In this document: in pieces, positions 15,935-22,990 of the stretch
How positions within the stretch are numbered: the stretch's first letter is position 1
Layout: each line of letters begins with the position of its first letter
Assembly: GCA_022712235.1 (NCBI GenBank)
Contig: JALAGW010000156.1
Location: forward strand, 1 to 23,826
DNA from: Brevundimonas sp.
Lineage (GTDB): Bacteria > Pseudomonadota > Alphaproteobacteria > Caulobacterales > Caulobacteraceae
Direction of reading: 5' to 3'
Length of the DNA stretch: 23,826 bases
Made by a program: the position numbers and the translations under genes
Notes under the pieces: model-generated
The model's database searches: none
Seen by the model: only the letters and a program-made list of their open reading frames with translations
Told to the model about the DNA's origin: nothing

Positions 15935-17890
15935 ATGGCCGGGGATACGCCCCGCGGCGACGCCGAGACGTCCGCCGCAAACGCTTCCGAACAACCGAAC
16001 GCCGGGACTCCCTCTCCGCAGGGTCACGGCAAGGCGACGCATCGCGCGCTGATCCTGGGCGCCATCGGCGTGGTCTTCGGCGACATCGGCACCAGCCCGA
16101 TCTACGCCCTGCGCGAGGCCATCGGCCACGCCCAGAAGGGCGTCGGCGGCGAGCTGGCCGTCATCGGCGTGGTCTCCCTGGCCTTCTGGGCCCTGATGGT
16201 CGTCGTGACGTTCAAATACGTCATGTTCCTGATGCGGGCGGACAACAAGGGCGAGGGCGGCACCCTGTCGCTGATGGCCCTGGCCCAGCACGCGGTGGGT
16301 CGGCGCAGCGCCTGGCTCTTCATCCTCGGCGTCTGCGGCGCGGCGCTGTTTTACAGCGACGGCGTCATCACACCCGCCATCTCGGTGCTCTCGGCCGTCG
16401 AGGGCCTGAAGGACGCGCCGGGCCTGAACGGCGAACTGGATCCCTTCATCCTGCCGATCTCGGCGGGCATCCTGATCGCCCTCTTCCTGGTCCAGTCGCG
16501 CGGCACCGCCGGCCTGGCCAAGTTCTTCGGCCCTATCACCGCCGTCTGGTTCCTCAGCCTGGGCGTCCTGGGCCTGACCCACATCTTCGACGACATCTCG
16601 ATCCTGCGCGCCCTGTCGCCGATCTACGGGATTGAGCTGCTGCTCAAGGACGGCTTCCTGGGCTTCGTCATCCTGGGCAGCGTCTTCCTGGCCGTGACGG
16701 GAGCCGAGGCCCTCTATGCGGACATGGGCCATTTCGGCAAGGCGCCGATCCGCCAGGGCTGGCTCTTTGTCGTCCTGCCCTGCCTGACGCTGAACTATCT
16801 GGGCCAGGGCGCCTTCCTGCTGGACAACCCCGGCGCGGCGGACAACCCGTTCTGGAACATGGTGCCGCAGATGATCTACTGGCCCATGCTGATCCTGGCC
16901 ACGGCGGCCACGGTCATCGCCAGTCAGGCGGTCATCACCGGCGCCTTCTCGGTGACGCAGCAGGCGGTCCAGCTGGGCCTCCTGCCCCGCATCGACATCC
17001 GCAACACCTCCGAGACCCTGGCCGGCCAGATCTATGTCCCGGCGGTCAACAGCCTGCTGATGATCGGCGTCCTCTTCCTGCTGCTGACCTTCCAGTCGTC
17101 GCACAACCTGACGGCGGCCTATGGCGTGGCCGTCACCGGCACCATGCTGGTCAACACCCTGATGTCCTTCTCGGTGGTGACCAAGAAGTGGCGCTGGCCC
17201 CTGTGGGCGGTGCTGGGGGTCCTGATCCCCTTCGGCTTCATCGACGCGGTCTTCCTGACCTCCAACCTGCTCAAGATCCCGGACGGCGCCTGGATGCCCC
17301 TGGTGATGGGCGGCGGTCTGGTGCTGATCATGTGGACCTGGGTGCGCGGCACCCAGATCCTGACCGAGAAGACCCGCAAGGACAGCCTGCCCCTGCATGA
17401 CCTGATCGAGATGTTGAAGGCGCGCCCGCCGCATCGCGCGCCCGGCACGGCGATCTTCCTGACCTCGGACCCCGAGGTCGCGCCGGTGGCCCTGATGCAC
17501 AATCTCAAGCACAACAAGGTGCTGCACGAGAAGAACGTCATCCTGACGGTCCACACCGCCGACCGGCCGCGCGTCGCCGACAGCCATCGCGTGACGATGG
17601 AGCCGATCAGCGACGACTTCAAACGCCTGACCATCACCTACGGCTTCATGGAGACGCCGAACGTGCCGCGCGCCCTGGGCCTGTGCCGCAAACAAGGTTT
17701 GAAGTTCGACATCATGTCGACCAGCTTCTTCCTCGGCCGTCGCTCGGTGGTGCCCTCGGCGCGTCAGGGCATGCCCCTGTGGCAGGACAAGCTGTTCATC
17801 TTCCTGATGCGCAACGCGGCCAATCCGACCGATTTCTTCCATATTCCGCCCGGCCGCGTGGTCGAACTGGGCACACAGGTCTCCGTATGA
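15935..17890 (+). CDS. kup: Kup-type low-affinity potassium transporter
   Basis: This 651-residue, 12-TM inner-membrane protein takes up K+ with protons. The Kup signature GDIGTSPIYA is at residues 49-58. It is followed by FKYVMFLMRADNKGEGGTLSL, in two conserved blocks, and later FYSDGVITPAISVLSAVEGL and GAEALYADMGHFG. After about residue 455 comes the hydrophilic C-terminal domain, ending FFHIPPGRVVELGTQVSV, a typical Kup terminus. The start at 15935 is set by GGAGG (15924-15928) six bases upstream; ATG 15899 lacks such a site. The stop overlaps the start of rsmB (ATGA), so the two are probably translationally coupled. With the channel gene at 9562, this is the second K+-related gene in the window. 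Confidence 0.97.
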   Translation: MAGDTPRGDAETSAANASEQPNAGTPSPQGHGKATHRALILGAIGVVFGDIGTSPIYALREAIGHAQKGVGGELAVIGVVSLAFWALMVVVTFKYVMFLMRADNKGEGGTLSLMALAQHAVGRRSAWLFILGVCGAALFYSDGVITPAISVLSAVEGLKDAPGLNGELDPFILPISAGILIALFLVQSRGTAGLAKFFGPITAVWFLSLGVLGLTHIFDDISILRALSPIYGIELLLKDGFLGFVILGSVFLAVTGAEALYADMGHFGKAPIRQGWLFVVLPCLTLNYLGQGAFLLDNPGAADNPFWNMVPQMIYWPMLILATAATVIASQAVITGAFSVTQQAVQLGLLPRIDIRNTSETLAGQIYVPAVNSLLMIGVLFLLLTFQSSHNLTAAYGVAVTGTMLVNTLMSFSVVTKKWRWPLWAVLGVLIPFGFIDAVFLTSNLLKIPDGAWMPLVMGGGLVLIMWTWVRGTQILTEKTRKDSLPLHDLIEMLKARPPHRAPGTAIFLTSDPEVAPVALMHNLKHNKVLHEKNVILTVHTADRPRVADSHRVTMEPISDDFKRLTITYGFMETPNVPRALGLCRKQGLKFDIMSTSFFLGRRSVVPSARQGMPLWQDKLFIFLMRNAANPTDFFHIPPGRVVELGTQVSV

Positions 17891-19281
17891 GTGGTGGAAC
17901 CCCCAAGGGTAAAAGTTCGGCCGCGCGCGGTCGTCGCATGGCTGAAAAGGCCCGCCCGCGTCGCGAGGCCAAGCCCCAGGTCGTGGCCGACGACCCCCAC
18001 GCCGACATCGGCGTCGAGGCGCGCCTGGTCGCCGGCGTCCTGCTGAACGCGGCGCTGGAGAAGCGCACGGGCCTGGACGAAGCCCTCGGTCAATCCCCGG
18101 CCAAGGACCTGGCCGGTCCCGACCGCGCCTTCGCCCGCGCCGTGGCCATGGCCGCCTTGCGCCGTCTGGGCGAGATCGACCAGATCCTGGACCGTCGTTT
18201 GCAGAAGGCGCCGCCGGCCCCGGTGCGCACCATCCTGCGCGTCGCCCTGGCCCAGACCCTGGTGCTGGGCACGCCCGCCTTCGCCGCCGTCTCGACCGCC
18301 GTGAAACTGGCCGAGCGCGACGCCAAGACCCGCCCCTACAAGAACCTGGTCAACGCCGTCCTGCGCGGCGTCGATCGCGACGGTCCCGGCCTGACGACGG
18401 CGGAATCCAACCTGCCCGACTGGCTGGCCGCGCGCTGGAAGGCCACCTATGGCGAGGCCGCCCTGCTGGGGTTGGCCCTGGCCACCCGCGAGGAACCCGC
18501 CACCGACCTCAGCGCCAAGCCTTCGGTCGATCTGGCCGCCCTGGCCCAGGACGTCGAGGGCGAGGTCCTGCCCGGCGGCACGGTCCGCACCGGCAAGCGC
18601 GGCGACGTGGCCGGTTGGCCCGGCTTCGAGGCCGGCGACTGGTGGGTGCAGGACGCCGCCGCCGCCATCCCCGCGCGCCTGCTGGGCGCCAAGGCCGGCG
18701 AAACCGTGCTGGACATGTGCGCCGCCCCCGGCGGCAAGACCCTGCAACTGGCCACGACGGGCGCGGAGGTCACAGCCCTGGACCGCTCGCCGGCCCGCCT
18801 GAAGCGCCTGAAACAGAATTTCGACCGCACCGGCCTGCCGGTCGAGGTCGTCGCCGTTCCCGCCGAGGACTGGGAGGATGCGCGCACCTTCGACGCCGTC
18901 CTGCTGGATGCGCCCTGCACCGCCACCGGCACCTATCGCCGCAACCCCGAAGTGCTGCGCGCCACCCGTCCCGCCGAGGTCGCCAAGCTGGCCGATGTGC
19001 AGCACCGTCTGCTGGACGTGGCGGCGACCAAGGTGAAGCCGGGCGGCCGTCTGGTCTATTGCGTCTGCTCGCTGGAACGCGAGGAGGGCGAGACCCAGGT
19101 GATCGCCTTCCTGCGCCGCAACCCGGCCTTCCGCACGGCGCCCGCCGTCCCGGCCGAGATCGGCGCCCCGGACGAGGCCCTGACGGCCGAAGGCTGGCTG
19201 CGCATCCTGCCCTCGCAATGGGCCGAACGCGGCGGCGTGGACGGCTTCTTCGCGGCCAGGCTGGAGCGGATCGCCGACTAG
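17887..19281 (+). CDS. rsmB: RsmB-like 16S rRNA (cytosine-5) methyltransferase
   Basis: This is a 464-residue protein with a basic, probably disordered N-terminus (1-38), a NusB-like RNA-binding domain (about 40-165) and a SAM-dependent m5C methyltransferase domain. The SAM loop is LDMCAAPGGKT (275-285). The release/catalytic cysteines typical of m5C-RNA enzymes are Cys344 in DAPCTATG and Cys394 in YCVCSLE. The family (Sun/RsmB/NOL1) methylates C967 of 16S rRNA in E. coli. ATG 17887 overlaps the kup stop by three bases and has AGG at 17877-17879. An internal ATG at 17938 would trim 17 residues. Its TAG overlaps the stop of the convergent gene. Substrate position here is inferred from the family. 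Confidence 0.92.
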   Translation: MSGGTPKGKSSAARGRRMAEKARPRREAKPQVVADDPHADIGVEARLVAGVLLNAALEKRTGLDEALGQSPAKDLAGPDRAFARAVAMAALRRLGEIDQILDRRLQKAPPAPVRTILRVALAQTLVLGTPAFAAVSTAVKLAERDAKTRPYKNLVNAVLRGVDRDGPGLTTAESNLPDWLAARWKATYGEAALLGLALATREEPATDLSAKPSVDLAALAQDVEGEVLPGGTVRTGKRGDVAGWPGFEAGDWWVQDAAAAIPARLLGAKAGETVLDMCAAPGGKTLQLATTGAEVTALDRSPARLKRLKQNFDRTGLPVEVVAVPAEDWEDARTFDAVLLDAPCTATGTYRRNPEVLRATRPAEVAKLADVQHRLLDVAATKVKPGGRLVYCVCSLEREEGETQVIAFLRRNPAFRTAPAVPAEIGAPDEALTAEGWLRILPSQWAERGGVDGFFAARLERIAD

Positions 19282-20003
19282 GAGACGGTTCCGGCGTAGA
19301 GGCCTATGGCCGCCACGAGAGTGGAGCCGAGCAGTCCGATGACGGCGATGGCTGCTGTCAGGATCACCGCCTTGACGACGCCGAGGAGCGTGGACCGATA
19401 CCATCGGCCTCGCCCCATCCGCAGGAAGGCGACCAGGCCGAGGACCGCCATGGTCAGGCTGGCCAGAAGCGCCAGCGGGCCTGTGCCGTAAATGAACCAG
19501 GCTATGGGCAGCAGCGGCACGGTCCAGGCGTTCAGATAGGCGCAGGCGGCGCGGAAGCCGCGACGCCAGCCCAGCCTCTCCGGGTCCCACCAGCGCAGAA
19601 GAGGCGTGGCGGCGACGACATAGAAGGTCGCCAGAAGCGGAACCGTGATCAGGCTCATCCAGCCGTCGGCGTCGGCGATAAAGGCGTCGCGGGTCTTGCC
19701 GGAGGCTTCAATCGCGGGGAGCAGGACCTCGGGCGGCAAGCCGCGCAGCAGGTTGGCTGATCCGCCGTTGAGGAACTGGATCAGCATGAGGACGCCGTTC
19801 AGCGCCAGATAGAGACGCAAGGGGCGAGCGTAGCGGCCGGCGGCCGTCGCGCCCTGCGTCATCCAGGCCTCCAGCACATGACGGGGACGCAGCAGCAGGT
19901 CTCTGACGGTGCGAAGGTCGGTCGAGCCGACGCCGAGCGCGTCCTCCGACAGATCGTCGATGGTCTGCGCCCGCGCCGAACGGGTGTTGTCGTGGTCGGT
20001 CAT
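19278..20003 (-). CDS. DUF3667-like multi-pass membrane protein
   Basis: This 241-residue protein has a hydrophilic N-terminus followed by about five hydrophobic segments (about 62-80, 115-136, 152-174, 177-196, 208-238). The pattern RTVRDLLLRPRHVLEAW...RYARPLRLYLALN resembles DUF3667 proteins, whose function is unknown. The ATG at 20001-20003 is preceded on its strand by GGGGACGCGAG, a good Shine-Dalgarno; an upstream ATG at 20033 would add ten Arg-rich residues. The gene converges on rsmB: the two stop codons share the palindrome CTAG (19278-19281). The metallopeptidase gene begins upstream on the same strand and ends 57 bp before this start, so the two may form a short operon. The family assignment is moderate. 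Confidence 0.75.
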   Translation of the reverse strand: MTDHDNTRSARAQTIDDLSEDALGVGSTDLRTVRDLLLRPRHVLEAWMTQGATAAGRYARPLRLYLALNGVLMLIQFLNGGSANLLRGLPPEVLLPAIEASGKTRDAFIADADGWMSLITVPLLATFYVVAATPLLRWWDPERLGWRRGFRAACAYLNAWTVPLLPIAWFIYGTGPLALLASLTMAVLGLVAFLRMGRGRWYRSTLLGVVKAVILTAAIAVIGLLGSTLVAAIGLYAGTVS

Positions 20004-20060
20004 CTCGCGTCCCCTGCCCCGTCTGGATCGCATTGCGGCGCGATCAGGGCAAGGGCGGCG

Positions 20061-20480
20061 CTAGTCCTCGTCCTCGATGGCGTGGATCTGGTCGTCGTCC
20101 AGGCCCAGGTGGTGGCCGATCTCGTGGATCAGGACATGGGCGATGATCTCGGCCAGGCCGACGTCGCCGCGTTCGCACCATTCATCCAGGATCGGGCGGC
20201 GATAGAGGAAGATGCGCGAGGGTTCGGCCGCCGGGCCCATGGCGTCGCGCTCGCCGATGTGAACGCCGGAATAGAGGCCGGTCAGTTCGAACGGGTCCTC
20301 GATCTCCAGGTCGGCCAGGGTGTCCTCGTCCGCGAAGTCGTCGACGCGGATGACCACCTCGCCGGCCGCCTGGCGGAACATTTCAGGCAGGGCGGCGAAG
20401 GCGGCTTCGGCCAGGCGGGCGAAGTCGTCGAGCGAGGGGGCGGGCTGGTCGTTCCACGCCGGGTTCGGGGTCTGGGTCAT
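20061..20480 (-). CDS. Small zincin-like metallopeptidase family protein
   Basis: This 139-residue cytosolic protein has the metzincin-type zinc site HEIGHHLGLDD: His119, Glu120, His123 and Asp129 fit HExxHxxGxxD. The N-terminal part (about 15-60) is the helix/strand lead-in seen in the minimal zincin family PF06262: FARLAEAAFAALPEMF, then EVVIRVDDFADEDTL. FELTGLYSG and RIFLYRRPILDEW are further family blocks. The members are common in alphaproteobacteria; the physiological substrate is not known. The start at 20480 is chosen by homology of the N-terminus; GGAA lies very close to the ATG, so initiation may be weak. Longer frames up to 20642 run into the divL promoter region and are not supported. 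The gene is divergent from divL. Confidence 0.9.
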   Translation of the reverse strand: MTQTPNPAWNDQPAPSLDDFARLAEAAFAALPEMFRQAAGEVVIRVDDFADEDTLADLEIEDPFELTGLYSGVHIGERDAMGPAAEPSRIFLYRRPILDEWCERGDVGLAEIIAHVLIHEIGHHLGLDDDQIHAIEDED

Positions 20481-20625
20481 GCTTCCGGTATCGCCTCGCG
20501 ACACGCGCGCCGCAATCCGTCGTCTCGCCGCATCGCAATCGCTGCAATCAGGGTATGGTAAACGCGAATCGGTCCGACGCCCGCGCGGCGCGGGTCCGGC
20601 GACAGACGGGTTTCTTGGGGAAGGC
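20481..20625. promoter_or_regulatory. Divergent promoter region between metallopeptidase gene and divL
   Basis: This 145-bp region serves both divergent genes. It contains a single GANTC (GAATC, 20566-20570), the CcrM methylation site, which in Caulobacter marks GcrA-regulated promoters. It also has several GCAATC repeats (near 20512-20546) and a perfect 7-bp palindrome CCCGCGC-G-GCGCGGG (20580-20594). No convincing -35/-10 pair or CtrA box was seen. The regulatory reading is inferred. Confidence 0.4.
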
Positions 20626-22938
20626 ATGGCCGAGGCCGACATCGCCTATGTGGCCACCGCGGGTGCGGCGGGGCTGGCGCTGGCGATCAGCGCCTGGGCC
20701 TGGCGGCTGCGCAAGCGTCTGGGCGCGCGCGAGACCGAGGTCGAGACCTGGCTGTCCGGGGAACGCGCCCACGCCGCCGCCTGCGAGGGCGCGCTCAACG
20801 TCTTCGACGACGTGCGCCTGGCCCTGACGCCCGAGGGGGCGGCCCAGTCGGTGTTCGGCGCGCCCGAGGCCCTGGCGGTGCTCGCCCCCGGTCGCGAGGG
20901 GGCGGCGGCGGCCGAGGCGATTGTCGCGGCGCTGAACGCCTCTCACACCGGGCACATGGAGGGGCTGGTCCAGCGCGGCGAGCCGTTCGAGACCTTGCTG
21001 GAAACCGCCGATGGCGCCTGGACGGTCGAAGGCCGCGCCCTGGGCGGCTCGGCCTGGCTGCGCCTGTCGAAGCTGGGCGGGGCCGAAACCGCCGCCGACG
21101 CCGGCCTGGGCGCCCTGACCGAGGCCTCGCCGGCCCCGACCTGGGTGGTCGACGGCGCCGGTCAACTGATCTGGGCCAACAAGGCCTGGCTGACCGAGAC
21201 CAGGGCCGAAACCCTGGCCGAGGCGCATGAGGCGGGGCTGAGCTTCGATCGCGGAGCCGACCTGATCGTGGCCGAGGCCTCGCGCCTGAACGCCCGTCAG
21301 GAGGGCTTCCGCTGGGTGTCGTCGGACGGTCGGCGCAAGGCCTGGCGCATCCTGGCCGAGCCTCTGGCCGGCGGTCGCGGGGCCGTCATCGCCTTCGCCA
21401 TCGACATGACCGAGGCCGAGGAGACGCGCGACACCCTGCGGCGTCACGTCGAGGCCCATGACGAGACCCTGAACCACCTGGCAGACGCCGTGGCCATCTT
21501 TGGCCCGGCCAAGCGGCTGGCCTTCCACAACACCGCCTTCCAGCAACTGTTCAACATCGACCCGGCCTGGCTGGACGAGCGCCCGACCCACGCGGAACTG
21601 CTGGACCGCCTGCGCCAGAAGCGCCAGCTGCCCGAGGTCATCGACTACGCCGGGTGGAAGGCGCAGGAGCTGGAATTCTACGGCGCCGCCCAGGCCGCGC
21701 CGGACGACAGCTGGTCCTTGCCCGACGGGCGGACCCTGCGCGTGGTGCGTCAGCCCCACCCCCTGGGCGGCATCCTGCTGATCTTCTCGGACATCACCGA
21801 CGAGCTGCAACTGCGCAGCCGCTACAACGCCCAGATTCAGGTCCAGACCGCGACCCTGGACAAGCTGAACGACGCCGTCGCCGTCTTTGGCTCGGACGGC
21901 CGGCTGCGGCTCAACAACGACGCCTTCGAGATCTTCTGGGGCGTTTCGGCCGAGACGCTGGCCGAGGCCGGGGACTTCGACGCCGTGGCCGCCCTGTGCC
22001 GTCCGGTGCTGGACGACGCCGCCCTGTGGCTGGGGCTGAAGGCCCGCGTCGCCGACCCCGATCCCGAAAGCCGCGTGCCGATTTCCGGCGAGGCTCGCAC
22101 CGACGACGGCCGCGTGGTGGCCTGGCAGACCCGCCCCCTGCCCGACGGCGCCACCCTGGTCGCTTTCTCCGACGTCACCGCGCGGCGCGAGCTGGAGCAG
22201 GCCCTGGCGGCCAAGGAGGCGGCCCTGGCGGAAAGTCAGGCCCTGAAACGCGAGTTCGTCGGCAGCGTCTCCTATGAACTGCGCACGCCCCTGACGACCA
22301 TCGTCGGCTATTCGGAGCTGCTGGAAGCCATGGGCGACCTGCCCGAGCGCAGCCGTCAGCACGCCGGAGCCATCCGCGTCGCCGCCAGCCACCTGGCCCG
22401 CTCCATCGACGACGTTCTCGACATGGCCCAGATCGACGCAGGCGAGATGGAGCTGACGCTCGGCGACATGCGCGTCTGCGACCTGCTGGAGGCCTGCGCC
22501 GACAAGGTCCGGGCCAAGGTCGAGGGCCGTGGCGCCGTCCTGACCGTCGCCTGCCCTCCCCGGCTCAAGCCGGTCCGCGCCGACGCCCGCCGCATCGGCC
22601 AGGCGGTCGATCACCTGCTGGAGAACGCCTGTCGCGCCGTGTCCGAAGGCGGAGCCGTGACCCTGACCGCCGAGGTCGGCGCGGGCGAGGTGCGCATCCG
22701 CGTCGAGGACACCGGACGCGGCATCCCCTATCACCTGCAGGCCCACGTTTTCGACCGCTTCGTGCGGCGCGAGCGCGGTGGGCCGGGCGTGGCCCTGGCC
22801 CTGGTCAAGGCCCTGGTCGAGCTGCACGGCGGCTGGGCCGAGGTCCAGTCCGAACCGGGCAAGGGCGCGGCCTTCATCCTGCACCTGCCGGTCGAGGCCA
22901 CAGCGCCGACGGCGGCCCCGGAACTGCTGCTGGGCTGA
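20626..22938 (+). CDS. divL: DivL, atypical tyrosine-type cell-cycle sensor kinase
   Basis: This 770-residue protein is nearly the length of C. crescentus DivL (769). An N-terminal TM segment (about 4-24) is followed by a coiled cytoplasmic linker and three PAS-like domains (about 160-270, 283-395, 410-525). Next are a DHp domain (about 530-600) and a CA domain (about 610-760; N-box LLENACRAV, G1 VEDTGRGIP, then FDRFVRRE and GGPGVALALVKAL). The H-box reads SVSYELRTPLTTIVGY, with Tyr at 550 replacing the phospho-accepting His exactly as at DivL Tyr550. In Caulobacter, DivL sits at the pole, binds phosphorylated or free DivK and controls CckA and hence CtrA; it acts as a pseudokinase-like sensor. 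ATG 20626 follows GGGGAAGG (20617-20624). Confidence 0.95.
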   Translation: MAEADIAYVATAGAAGLALAISAWAWRLRKRLGARETEVETWLSGERAHAAACEGALNVFDDVRLALTPEGAAQSVFGAPEALAVLAPGREGAAAAEAIVAALNASHTGHMEGLVQRGEPFETLLETADGAWTVEGRALGGSAWLRLSKLGGAETAADAGLGALTEASPAPTWVVDGAGQLIWANKAWLTETRAETLAEAHEAGLSFDRGADLIVAEASRLNARQEGFRWVSSDGRRKAWRILAEPLAGGRGAVIAFAIDMTEAEETRDTLRRHVEAHDETLNHLADAVAIFGPAKRLAFHNTAFQQLFNIDPAWLDERPTHAELLDRLRQKRQLPEVIDYAGWKAQELEFYGAAQAAPDDSWSLPDGRTLRVVRQPHPLGGILLIFSDITDELQLRSRYNAQIQVQTATLDKLNDAVAVFGSDGRLRLNNDAFEIFWGVSAETLAEAGDFDAVAALCRPVLDDAALWLGLKARVADPDPESRVPISGEARTDDGRVVAWQTRPLPDGATLVAFSDVTARRELEQALAAKEAALAESQALKREFVGSVSYELRTPLTTIVGYSELLEAMGDLPERSRQHAGAIRVAASHLARSIDDVLDMAQIDAGEMELTLGDMRVCDLLEACADKVRAKVEGRGAVLTVACPPRLKPVRADARRIGQAVDHLLENACRAVSEGGAVTLTAEVGAGEVRIRVEDTGRGIPYHLQAHVFDRFVRRERGGPGVALALVKALVELHGGWAEVQSEPGKGAAFILHLPVEATAPTAAPELLLG

Positions 22939-22956
22939 TGTTTCGCCCATGTCGTG

Positions 22957-22982
22957 CTAGAGGGCCTGTCCAAGCCCTCTAG
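22957..22982 (+). promoter_or_regulatory. Hairpin immediately upstream of HAD gene
   Basis: A perfect 9-bp stem (22957-22965 with 22974-22982) closes an 8-base loop in the divL-HAD gap. Its 3' end contains the AG of the AGGA (22981-22984) that may serve as Shine-Dalgarno for the ATG at 22991. It lacks a T-tract, so it may reduce translation of the next gene or stop divL transcripts imperfectly. Confidence 0.45.
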
Positions 22983-22990
22983 GACGCCCC

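Noticed and set aside
20320..20625. N-terminal extension of divL
   Set aside because: It runs through the opposite-strand metallopeptidase gene and lacks a Shine-Dalgarno. Starting at 20626 puts Tyr at 550, matching DivL.
20548..22950. 800-residue minus-strand frame opposite divL
   Set aside because: It mirrors the divL codon pattern and is Gln/Gly/Arg-rich with no recognisable motif.
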